Below, piece by piece: positions 29,584 to 37,396 of a stretch of DNA of 64,000 bases. The stretch lies in the NCBI RefSeq assembly GCF_000258765.1, contig NZ_AJLT01000003.1, positions 62,001 to 126,000 on the forward strand. The letters run 5' to 3'. This DNA comes from Gillisia marina (GTDB lineage: Bacteria > Bacteroidota > Bacteroidia > Flavobacteriales > Flavobacteriaceae). Within the stretch, counting starts at the first letter, position 1, and each line of letters begins with the position of its first letter. Under the pieces are notes generated by a model. It had not been told where the DNA came from and searched no databases. It worked only from the letters and a program-made list of their open reading frames with translations. Made by a program: the position numbers and the translations under genes.

Positions 29584-30732
29584 TTAATATCCGAAATCCT
29601 GCTTGATTTTGTCTGCTTTCCCAAGCATAAAATCCGTATTTAAAAAAGAAATAGGTTCCAAGCCGTAACCCTTTTGGTAACTGCGCATTGCTTTTTTAGG
29701 GCTTCCCGTTTCTTCTTCGAATCTAGCTTCAAAATAAGGTGCAAGCATGGTTTTTGGATAGTGCTTTTCTGCAAGTTTGGAAAGATCATGTAATTCTTCC
29801 CATTTTTCGGTCTTTTCAATCGCATTGTATACCGCCATAAAATCGTTTAATCTTATTTGCTTATTAACATGAAATAAGGTTTGGATAGACTCATATTTTT
29901 CAACTAAATAGTCATAAGATGAAACCGAAGTTTGTAAAAGAGTTCGGTTATAATCGAAAATAGAAATAGGCCTATATACTTCGAAGATTTGCTCTATGGC
30001 TTTTGGAATGGCATTTCCAGCCAAAGTATAGTGAGATCCTTGTGGGAAATTGTCGAAATTATACTTTAGATTTTCATTTTTGATATTCTTCAATTGATTA
30101 TCGAAGCTTATAATATCCTCTTTTAAGGATGGAATATCCTCTTCTGCAGTTGCGAGATAATACCAGATCTTACTTTCAGATTTAGTGAGTGCAGCTGCAA
30201 TCCTATCGGCCATTTCTGGAGCCAAATCTGGACTTATGTTTATATAACCTTGAAAAAGCGGATTTTCTTTAAGCAAATAATAGTTGATGAAATTTGAAGT
30301 ATAATCATGCCCAACAATTACTCTAAAAGGAGCAGTGCGATATTGAGAATCTAAATAGGTCATTAATTCCATGCCTATAAATTCAAAGAATTTAGCTCCT
30401 GTTTCTGAAGGTAGAAATCGCTGATCGTCGTAAAAAGCATCTGAATCTCGAGTGCTATTTTGATTAATTCCAACAACGATCATTTCTGGAATATCCTCCC
30501 AATAAGAGTAAAAATCTACGTTCCCTGCAACAGGTTCAAATAAATAATCTCCGTCTAGAACGATAAGTACGGGATAAGATTTCTCTTTGTTATTGTCGTA
30601 ATTTCTAGGAAGCTGAATTTTTAACTGTCTTTCTTCGCCTAGTTTTGAAGACTTTAAAGATTTGTAAACGGTTTGTGCTGTAAATAGGTTAGGGGCAATA
30701 AACAGACAAATTAAAAGTAATTTTTTGTACAT
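29584..30732 (-). CDS. Esterase-like alpha/beta hydrolase, nucleophile position Asp
   Basis: 382 residues with a signal peptide (LLLICLFIAPNLFTAQ). The D1/esterase-type hydrolase core is seen in YPVLIVLDGDYLFEP, MIVVGINQNSTRDSDAFY and a C-terminal histidine in FPQGSHYTLAG. At the nucleophile elbow, where the family has GHSxGG, this protein reads VGHDYTSNF, so Asp143 stands in place of Ser. A C-terminal TPR-like tail (HYPKTMLAPYFEARFEE, KKAMRSYQKGYGLE) follows. Either a non-hydrolytic relative or an enzyme with an altered nucleophile. It lies 36 nt downstream of the flippase-like gene. Confidence 0.8.
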   Translation of the reverse strand: MYKKLLLICLFIAPNLFTAQTVYKSLKSSKLGEERQLKIQLPRNYDNNKEKSYPVLIVLDGDYLFEPVAGNVDFYSYWEDIPEMIVVGINQNSTRDSDAFYDDQRFLPSETGAKFFEFIGMELMTYLDSQYRTAPFRVIVGHDYTSNFINYYLLKENPLFQGYINISPDLAPEMADRIAAALTKSESKIWYYLATAEEDIPSLKEDIISFDNQLKNIKNENLKYNFDNFPQGSHYTLAGNAIPKAIEQIFEVYRPISIFDYNRTLLQTSVSSYDYLVEKYESIQTLFHVNKQIRLNDFMAVYNAIEKTEKWEELHDLSKLAEKHYPKTMLAPYFEARFEEETGSPKKAMRSYQKGYGLEPISFLNTDFMLGKADKIKQDFGY

Positions 30733-30768
30733 AGGTCAAGTTTTAATTGTCCCGCACAAGATAGCTTT

Positions 30769-31733
30769 TTATTTTTTACGGTTATAAATTGGAAGGAATA
30801 AGAAGGAGAGTCCGCCAACGATAATTATGAGTAATGTCTGGGTTCCCCACGTGATCCAGCCAAAGGCTTCCCCGCCCTGTTTGCTAATTCCAAAAAGCAT
30901 AAGACTTGCTCCAATTGCTATAGGATACACGCCAATTCCGCCATTTGTTGCCGAAATAGCAAAAGAACCAACTACAAAAGCTAATAATACTACCCCGAAT
31001 GGAAGACCGGAAGTTTCTGGAACCGTAAATATTAAAGCATAGAACATGCAAATATACATGAGCCAAATAAAGAGGGTGTGAAATAGGAAAGCTCCTTTTT
31101 GCTTCATTTTCAAAATACTTCGCATTCCTTCCAAAAGACCCTTCGCGAATTTTTTTATTTTTTTGAAGATTTTAATTTTAGAATTTCTAATTAAATTTAA
31201 AACAAAAACGCCTACGGCTAAGAGCCCCAAGAGAATCGCAATCGTAATAAATGGATTGATATTGCTTTCTTCAAAATAAGCCAGAAGATATTCTGTTTGA
31301 AGAATCATGCTGCAGTGATTACTAAAAGCAGCATTATGAAATCGGCAATTCTTTCAGAAATAATAGTTCCGAATGCCTTTTCAAAAGGGATATTCTCATA
31401 GCTAGAAATTGTGACCCCTCTAAGCACCTCACCGGATCTGGGAACTCCAAAATTTGCAAGATAGGCTACCATTACAGCCATAAAGCTGTTTGCGAATTGG
31501 GGTTTATATCCTAAGGGTTCGAGAAGAAATTTCCATCTATAAGCTCTAGAAAGATGAGAGAGTAATCCGCAAATGAGAGAGATAAGTATAAAAATGGGAT
31601 TTGCAGATTTAATATTTTCTAAGAGTTCTTCCCTCTCTAAAGGAGTTGAATTTCTAATTGAAAACCAGATCAAAAAAACTCCCAACAAAAGCGGGAGTAT
31701 GATTTTTAAAATTTTGATGGTGGTTTTCTTCAA
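30769..31733 (-). CDS. Lysylphosphatidylglycerol-synthase-TM / flippase-like membrane protein (frameshift)
   Basis: Two overlapping ORFs (31305-31733 and 30769-31308) together make one UPF0104/LPG_synthase_TM protein. Inserting one base near 31306-31309 continues the reading from FIMLLLVITAA into ILQTEYLLAYFEE, for about 321 residues and some eight membrane spans, the normal size. Family blocks GLLSHLSRAYRWKFLLEP, FGVPRSGEVLRGVTI and FAISATNGGIGVYPIAIG are present. Some relatives are lipid flippases; no function is established for this branch. It sits 3 nt after panD, so probably in the panCD transcript. The ATGA overlap would also allow coupled translation of two halves, which I judge less likely. 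Confidence 0.82.
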
Positions 31734-31736
31734 GAA

Positions 31737-32087
31737 TTAATTTAAGAGATTATTTTCTTCATTTGGAAAAACCAATGCAGGTTTAAAAGACTTAGCTTCC
31801 TCTAGCTCCATAATGGCATAGGTAATAAGAATAAGAATATCCCCTTTTGCAACTCTTCTTGCGGCAGCACCGTTAAGAGTGATTTCACCAGAATTTCTTG
31901 GACCTGGGATGGCATAGGTTTCTATACGCTCTCCATTATTATTGTTTACAATTTGGACTTTCTCACCTTCAATAATATTAGCAGCATCCATAAGATCTTG
32001 ATCTATGGTAATACTTCCAATATAATTAAGATCGGCGCCGGTGCATTTTACGCGATGAATTTTAGATTTTACTACGTGAATTAACAT
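31737..32087 (-). CDS. panD: Aspartate 1-decarboxylase
   Basis: 116 residues. The self-cleavage site Gly24-Ser25 is visible in [18 protein letters not shown]; cleavage gives the pyruvoyl cofactor at Ser25. [20 protein letters not shown] and [10 protein letters not shown] are further family blocks. It makes beta-alanine from aspartate for pantothenate. Located 9 nt downstream of panC, so the two steps of pantothenate assembly are co-expressed. Confidence 0.96.
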   Translation of the reverse strand: MLIHVVKSKIHRVKCTGADLNYIGSITIDQDLMDAANIIEGEKVQIVNNNNGERIETYAIPGPRNSGEITLNGAAARRVAKGDILILITYAIMELEEAKSFKPALVFPNEENNLLN

Positions 32088-32096
32088 ACAATTTGT

Positions 32097-32948
32097 TTAA
32101 TAATTTAAGGCTATGTTGTCTATGAGCCTAACGTTTTCAGAATATACAGCGATAAATGCACGAAAAGTCCTGCTTGCAATAGTATTTGTTGCCGGTTTTA
32201 ATGTTTCACTATCTGCAATCTCAAAATACTCCAATTTAAAATATGGGTGAGCCTTAAATTCTTTTTCTACCCACTGTGATATCTGATTTGCACTTTCTGT
32301 GCCAAATTTATCTTTAACTTTTAAAAGCGTTTCGTGAATAAACGATGCTTCAAGTCGGGTTTTGGGGCTTAGTCGTTCATTTCGGGAACTCCTTGCTAAT
32401 CCGTTGTTTTCTCGATAAATGGGGCATCCTATAACTTCTACAGGAATTTTGTGTTGCGCAACAAGTTTTTTTATTATTTGTAACTGCTGGTAATCTTTTT
32501 CCCCAAAAAATGCTTTGTCGGGCTCTACGATCTCAAAAAGTTTTTTTACAACTGTCCCAACTCCGTCAAAATGTCCGTTTCTATATTTCCCTTCCATTTC
32601 ATATTCCAAACCGTCAAATTGAAAATGTTCAGATTCTATTTTATTATTGTAGAGTTCGGTAGCTGTTGGAGCGAATATAATTAGGTTTAGGTTTAATTCT
32701 GCTAGCTTTTGCGTGTCAGAATCTAGTGTTCTAGGGTAATTATCTAGATCTGTTGTGTTGTCGAACTGTGTAGGATTAATAAAAATACTAACCACCACCA
32801 CATCACAAATTGTAGCGGCTTGTCTAACTAAAGATAAGTGCCCTTCATGCAACGCGCCCATTGTAGGCACGAATCCTATGCTAGAATTTTTGGATTTTAA
32901 TTTAGAAATTACCTCTGTTAAGGCGGCTTTCTCTTTAATAATCTGCAT
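32097..32948 (-). CDS. panC: Pantothenate synthetase
   Basis: 283 residues. VPTMGALHEGHLSLVRQA holds the HxGH nucleotide motif, VVVSIFINPTQFDNTTDL, AFFGEKDYQQLQI and the KMSKS-like loop SSRNERLSP complete the active site. It joins beta-alanine and pantoate using ATP. First gene of panC-panD-flippase-like unit; a -7 box lies at 32972-32979, 24 nt upstream. Confidence 0.97.
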   Translation of the reverse strand: MQIIKEKAALTEVISKLKSKNSSIGFVPTMGALHEGHLSLVRQAATICDVVVVSIFINPTQFDNTTDLDNYPRTLDSDTQKLAELNLNLIIFAPTATELYNNKIESEHFQFDGLEYEMEGKYRNGHFDGVGTVVKKLFEIVEPDKAFFGEKDYQQLQIIKKLVAQHKIPVEVIGCPIYRENNGLARSSRNERLSPKTRLEASFIHETLLKVKDKFGTESANQISQWVEKEFKAHPYFKLEYFEIADSETLKPATNTIASRTFRAFIAVYSENVRLIDNIALNY

Positions 32949-32971
32949 TTTATTATAAAATTAACAGCGTG

Positions 32972-32979
32972 CAAACTTA
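32972..32979 (-). promoter_or_regulatory. panC -7 box
   Basis: Minus-strand TAAGTTTG, matching TAnnTTTG and followed by C. The divergent box for the next gene is at 33011-33018, so both promoters share about 50 nt. Confidence 0.6.
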
Positions 32980-33010
32980 ATATATTACGGGCAAACTGCA
33001 TAAAATTTTG

Positions 33011-33018
33011 TAATTTTG
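33011..33018 (+). promoter_or_regulatory. -7 box of the glycogen-synthase-like gene
   Basis: TAATTTTG, exact TAnnTTTG match, 31 nt upstream of ATG 33050. A GTG at 33020 lies right behind it and cannot be the translation start. Confidence 0.65.
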
Positions 33019-33049
33019 CGTGTTTTTTATTCGCAAAAGCAAAATATTT

Positions 33050-33862
33050 ATGAAAGATAAGAGGATATTATACGTATCATCTGAAGTTATACCTTACTTG
33101 CCCGAAACCGATATATCATCTATGTCTTTTGAAGCTGCCAGAATGGTCAATGGTTTAGGGGGACAAATCAGGATTTTTATGCCACGTTACGGCAACATCA
33201 ATGAAAGAAGGCATCAATTGCATGAAGTGATTCGATTGTCTGGGATGAATTTGGTGATAGATGATTTAGATATGCCATTAATTATTAAGGTTGCATCTAT
33301 CCCGAAAGAGCGGATGCAGGTTTATTTTATAGATAACGAAGATTATTTTAAAAGGAAAGCAACACTTACAGACGAGGACGGAAATTTATTTCCGGACAAT
33401 GATGAACGTGCAATTTTCTTCGCGAAAGGAGTAATAGAAACTGTTAAGAAATTAAATTGGTCTCCAGATATTATACATGTTCATGGGTGGCTATCTTCAT
33501 TATTGCCATTATATCTAAGAAACTACTACGGAAACGAGCCATTATTTTCTGGCGCAAAAATTGTTACATCTGTATACAATCAAAGTTTTGATGAGTCGTT
33601 AGATACGAACATGCACAAGAAAATTCTTTTTGATGGGTTGGAAAATGATAATGTTAAGCATTTGAAAAAACCAACCTATGTTAATTTGATGAAGACTGCA
33701 ATAGATAATTCTGATGCAGTAATAATTGGTGGAGATAATATCCCTGCCGAATTATCAAAATACTTAAAGAAGCAAGAAAAACCGGTTTTAGATTACAAGA
33801 CACCGGAGGAATTTTCTACAGCGTACCAAGATTTTTACGACACTCAAGTATTATCACAATAA
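33050..33862 (+). CDS. Truncated glycogen/starch synthase-like (GT5 N-domain) protein
   Basis: 270 residues from ATG 33050 (MKDKRILYVSSEVIPYLPET). It matches the N-terminal Rossmann half of GT5 glycogen synthases: GGQIRIFMPRYGNINERRHQ, DNDERAIFFAKGVIETVKKL and SPDIIHVHGWLSSLLPLYL. The ADP-glucose-binding KxGGL motif that should follow the first strand is absent, and there is no C-terminal GT-B half. So it is unlikely to elongate glycogen. It is 14 nt upstream of the DUF4270 gene and glmS, which suggests an envelope or sugar-sensing role (inference). Alternative start GTG 33020 is excluded by the promoter. Confidence 0.82.
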   Translation: MKDKRILYVSSEVIPYLPETDISSMSFEAARMVNGLGGQIRIFMPRYGNINERRHQLHEVIRLSGMNLVIDDLDMPLIIKVASIPKERMQVYFIDNEDYFKRKATLTDEDGNLFPDNDERAIFFAKGVIETVKKLNWSPDIIHVHGWLSSLLPLYLRNYYGNEPLFSGAKIVTSVYNQSFDESLDTNMHKKILFDGLENDNVKHLKKPTYVNLMKTAIDNSDAVIIGGDNIPAELSKYLKKQEKPVLDYKTPEEFSTAYQDFYDTQVLSQ

Positions 33863-33876
33863 GTAATTTATACCGA

Positions 33877-35451
33877 ATGATTTTTTTGAAAAGAGCACGC
33901 TTAGCACCAATAGCATTGCTATTGGTTTTGGCATTTATCTCATGTGATGACGATTTTAATACCATTGGTGGTAGACTAGTTGGTCAATTTGATTCCATTC
34001 CATTGTATGAGGCCGGTGTAACTGGGTATAGTAAGAAGATTGGTCCAGTTCAAACCAATGGACTGCCTGCAAATTTATTAGGGGTTTATAATGATCCTGT
34101 TTATGGGCAGCAAGTAGCAAATGTTTTAACTCAATTATCTTTAAGTACAATAAATCCGCAATTCGGGACAGATCCTGTGGTAGATAGCGTTGTGATTACA
34201 CTTCCATATTTTAGCACTGCATTAGAAGCAGGTGAAGATGGAAATACAATTTATGAATTGGATTCTATTTTTGGTAATTCTCCATATAAATTGACGGTTA
34301 GCAGATCTAATTTTTTCCTTAATAACTTTGATCCGGAAGCAGATTTCGCATCGGTTCAAAAATATTATTCAGATCAAGGGCCTGCTTTTGAAAATAACTT
34401 AATTGGAGCTCCTTTGTATACGAATGAGAGTTTTTCGCCATCAGAAGAAGAGGTGATTTACGCTGAATTCAATGAGCAAAATGAGCTGGATACAGTACGC
34501 GCTACTCCAAGACTTAGAGCGAATTTACCGGTACAATTTTTTCAAGACAATATTATCAATAAGCAAGGTTCCTTAGAACTTTCAAATAATAATAATTTTA
34601 ATAATTTTATTAGAGGACTTTATTTTAAAGCTGAACCTATTAATTCCAATGGTAATATGTTGTTGCTAAATTTTGCTAATTCAGAGGCGGGGATTACTAT
34701 ATACTATAACTCTCAAATTGTGGATGCTTCAGATTCTGACGGAGATGGAGACACTACTGAAATGATAGGACAGCCTGCTTCCTATAAGTTAAATTTTGGA
34801 CCAAATACTGTAAATGCATTTTCTCAAGATTTTCCATCGGGAATGGCTTCAGAAATTACTGAAACAAATGCTGAAGCAGGAGCTGAAAAATTGTTTTTAA
34901 AAGGAGGTGAAGGTGTGGTTTCTCTAATCGAATTGTTCGAAGATGAAGTAGAACTGGCAGAATTAAGAGCTAATAACTGGTTGATCAACGAGGCAAACTT
35001 GACTTTCTTTGTAGATCAAGACAGAGTGCAAAGTGGGGAATCTGAACCGGAAAGGATTTACTTATACAATTTAAAAACCAACGAGCAATTGTTCGATTAT
35101 TTAATAGATCCTACCTTAAATAATGAAAACCCTTTAAATTCCATTACATCACATTCAAGTAGATTGGAAAGAGATGAAAATGGAGCGGGCGTTAGCTATA
35201 AAATTAGAATTACCGAGCATGTGAAGAATATTTTAAATAACGATTCAACCAATGTAAGATTGGGATTGGTGGTTACTCAAAATATTAATTTAGTTAGAAG
35301 TTCAGCTTTAAAAACTGCAGTAGATAGTATTACTAGAGTTCCAAGAGCATCGGTTATATCTCCGGAAGGAACCGTGTTGCACGGGAACTTATCTTCTGAT
35401 GTAGATAAAAGATTAAAATTCAATATTTATTATACAGAATCAAACAATTAG
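33877..35451 (+). CDS. DUF4270 family lipoprotein
   Basis: 524 residues. Lipoprotein signal with Cys23 (LLLVLAFISCDDDF) followed by NTIGGRLVGQFDSIPLYEAG, then a long beta-rich region; VVDSVVITLPYFS and LANNWLIN-type blocks (RANNWLINEANLTFFVDQ) fit DUF4270, a family limited mainly to Bacteroidota. It should be anchored in the outer membrane; the function is unknown. It overlaps neither neighbour: 14 nt after the glycogen-synthase-like gene and 3 nt before glmS, so the three form one transcription unit. Confidence 0.88.
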   Translation: MIFLKRARLAPIALLLVLAFISCDDDFNTIGGRLVGQFDSIPLYEAGVTGYSKKIGPVQTNGLPANLLGVYNDPVYGQQVANVLTQLSLSTINPQFGTDPVVDSVVITLPYFSTALEAGEDGNTIYELDSIFGNSPYKLTVSRSNFFLNNFDPEADFASVQKYYSDQGPAFENNLIGAPLYTNESFSPSEEEVIYAEFNEQNELDTVRATPRLRANLPVQFFQDNIINKQGSLELSNNNNFNNFIRGLYFKAEPINSNGNMLLLNFANSEAGITIYYNSQIVDASDSDGDGDTTEMIGQPASYKLNFGPNTVNAFSQDFPSGMASEITETNAEAGAEKLFLKGGEGVVSLIELFEDEVELAELRANNWLINEANLTFFVDQDRVQSGESEPERIYLYNLKTNEQLFDYLIDPTLNNENPLNSITSHSSRLERDENGAGVSYKIRITEHVKNILNNDSTNVRLGLVVTQNINLVRSSALKTAVDSITRVPRASVISPEGTVLHGNLSSDVDKRLKFNIYYTESNN

Positions 35452-35454
35452 AAT

Positions 35455-37305
35455 ATGTGTGGAATTGTAGGTTATATAGGGCATAGAGAAGCTTATCCTA
35501 TAGTATTAAAAGGGTTACATAGATTAGAATATAGAGGTTACGACAGTGCTGGAATCGCTCTATTTGATGGAAATGAACTTAATCTTTGTAAGACAAAGGG
35601 GAAAGTAGCAGATCTTGAAACTAAATTTAATTCTACGACTTCTACCAAAGGAAATATTGGAATTGGTCATACAAGATGGGCTACCCACGGTGTTCCAAAT
35701 GACGTGAATTCACACCCGCATTACTCTAATTCTGGAAATTTGGTGATAATCCATAATGGGATTATAGAAAATTATTCTTCTCTAAAAAAGGAGTTGATAA
35801 AAAGAGGTTATACATTTCAAACTGACACCGATACAGAAGTATTGGTAAACCTTATTGAAGATGTAATGATCAATGAAGATGTGATGTTAGGGAAAGCTGT
35901 TCAAATAGCCCTTAACCAGACAATCGGTGCTTACGCAATTACTGTTTTTGATAAAAGAAAAGAAAATGAGCTTGTGGTTGCCCGTTTAGGGAGTCCATTG
36001 GCAATCGGAATTGGAGAAAATGAATTTTTTATAGCATCCGATGCTTCTCCATTTATTGAGTTTACAAATAATGCTATTTATCTGGAAGATGGAGAAATGG
36101 CTGTGGTAAGACTTGGTAAAGAAATTAAAGTAAGGAAAATACATGATGACTCTTTAGTAGATCCATATATTCAGGAATTGCAACTGAATTTAGAGCAAAT
36201 CGAAAAAGGAGGATACGAGCATTTTATGCTGAAGGAGATCTATGAGCAGCCTAACGCTATTACGGACACCTACAGAGGTCGAATGTTAGTAGATGAAGGC
36301 ATTATTAGAATGGCTGGGGTCGATGATAATATTGAGCGTATTTCTAAAGCCAAAAGAATTCTTATTGTTGCTTGTGGAACTTCATGGCATGCAGGTCTAG
36401 TGGCGGAATATATTTTTGAGGATCTTGCTAGAATCCCTGTAGAGGTTGAATATGCTTCAGAATTTAGATATAGAAACCCTGTTATATATGAAAATGATGT
36501 GGTAATTGCTATTTCTCAAAGTGGAGAAACGGCAGATACTATGGCCGCTATAAAGCTTGCTAAAGAAAAGGGCGCCTTTGTATTTGGAGTTTGTAATGTT
36601 GTAGGTTCTTCAATTTCTCGAGAAACTCATGCAGGAGCTTATACTCATGCAGGTCCGGAAATCGGAGTTGCTTCCACCAAGGCTTTTACTACGCAAATTA
36701 CGGTGCTTACTTTAATGGCGTTAAAATTAGCGAAACATAGAGGAACAATTTCTGATACCGACTTTAGACATCATCTACAGCAATTAGAAGCAATTCCGGC
36801 TAAAATTGCTAAAGTTTTAGAAACCACAAACGAGCACACAAAAGAAATTGCTTTTAAATATAAAGAAGCTACAAACTGCCTTTATTTAGGTAGAGGATAT
36901 AATTTTCCTGTTGCTTTAGAAGGAGCTTTGAAGCTAAAGGAAATATCTTATATCCACGCGGAAGGATATCCTGCTGCAGAAATGAAGCATGGACCTATTG
37001 CCTTGATAGATGAACAGATGCCGGTTGTGGTAATTGCTACCAAGATGGGGCATTACGAAAAAGTGGTGAGTAATATTCAGGAGATAAAATCTAGGAAAGG
37101 AAAGATTATTGGGATTGTTACTGAAGGGGATGAAGCTGTAAAAGAACTTGCAGATTACGTAATTGAAGTACCAGACACCATAGAGTCCTTAACTCCATTA
37201 TTAACTACTATCCCAATGCAATTGCTTTCTTACCATATTGCAGTGATGCTTGGTAAAAATGTAGATCAGCCAAGAAACTTGGCTAAATCTGTGACTGTAG
37301 AATAG
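35455..37305 (+). CDS. glmS: Glutamine--fructose-6-phosphate aminotransferase (isomerizing)
   Basis: 616 residues. Cys1 nucleophile of the Ntn glutaminase domain (MCGIVGYIG), glutamine-site blocks GIGHTRWATHGVP and HNGIIENY, then two SIS domains with ACGTSWHAGL, SQSGETADT, STKAFTTQ, and the C-terminal loop LAKSVTVE. It makes glucosamine-6-phosphate for peptidoglycan and LPS. The start is only 3 nt after the DUF4270 stop, so there is no room for a glmS ribozyme or leader. Confidence 0.97.
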   Translation: MCGIVGYIGHREAYPIVLKGLHRLEYRGYDSAGIALFDGNELNLCKTKGKVADLETKFNSTTSTKGNIGIGHTRWATHGVPNDVNSHPHYSNSGNLVIIHNGIIENYSSLKKELIKRGYTFQTDTDTEVLVNLIEDVMINEDVMLGKAVQIALNQTIGAYAITVFDKRKENELVVARLGSPLAIGIGENEFFIASDASPFIEFTNNAIYLEDGEMAVVRLGKEIKVRKIHDDSLVDPYIQELQLNLEQIEKGGYEHFMLKEIYEQPNAITDTYRGRMLVDEGIIRMAGVDDNIERISKAKRILIVACGTSWHAGLVAEYIFEDLARIPVEVEYASEFRYRNPVIYENDVVIAISQSGETADTMAAIKLAKEKGAFVFGVCNVVGSSISRETHAGAYTHAGPEIGVASTKAFTTQITVLTLMALKLAKHRGTISDTDFRHHLQQLEAIPAKIAKVLETTNEHTKEIAFKYKEATNCLYLGRGYNFPVALEGALKLKEISYIHAEGYPAAEMKHGPIALIDEQMPVVVIATKMGHYEKVVSNIQEIKSRKGKIIGIVTEGDEAVKELADYVIEVPDTIESLTPLLTTIPMQLLSYHIAVMLGKNVDQPRNLAKSVTVE

Positions 37306-37338
37306 TTAACAATCCTGTTAATAGATTATTATAGTATC

Positions 37339-37393
37339 CTGATTTTAAGGTGTTTTATTGACTAAATTGTTAATATAATCACCTTAAAATCAG
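37339..37393 (+). repeat. 14-bp perfect inverted repeat upstream of the TonB receptor start
   Basis: CTGATTTTAAGGTG (37339-37352) and CACCTTAAAATCAG (37380-37393) are perfect complements around a 27-nt AT-rich loop. The right arm ends 3 nt before the ATG at 37397. There is no T-run after it, so it is not a standard terminator; it could be a protein operator or an RNA hairpin that covers the ribosome-binding region. Confidence 0.75.
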
Positions 37394-37396
37394 AAT

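Noticed and set aside
30769-31733. Two coupled membrane proteins by ATGA overlap
   Set aside because: Together they make exactly one family-length protein after a one-base repair; a two-gene reading would split a single fold.
33020-33049. GTG start extending the glycogen-synthase-like gene
   Set aside because: It is 2 nt behind the -7 box; homology starts at ATG 33050.
35430-35460. glmS ribozyme or leader riboswitch
   Set aside because: glmS starts 3 nt after the DUF4270 stop; no room and no pseudoknot core seen.
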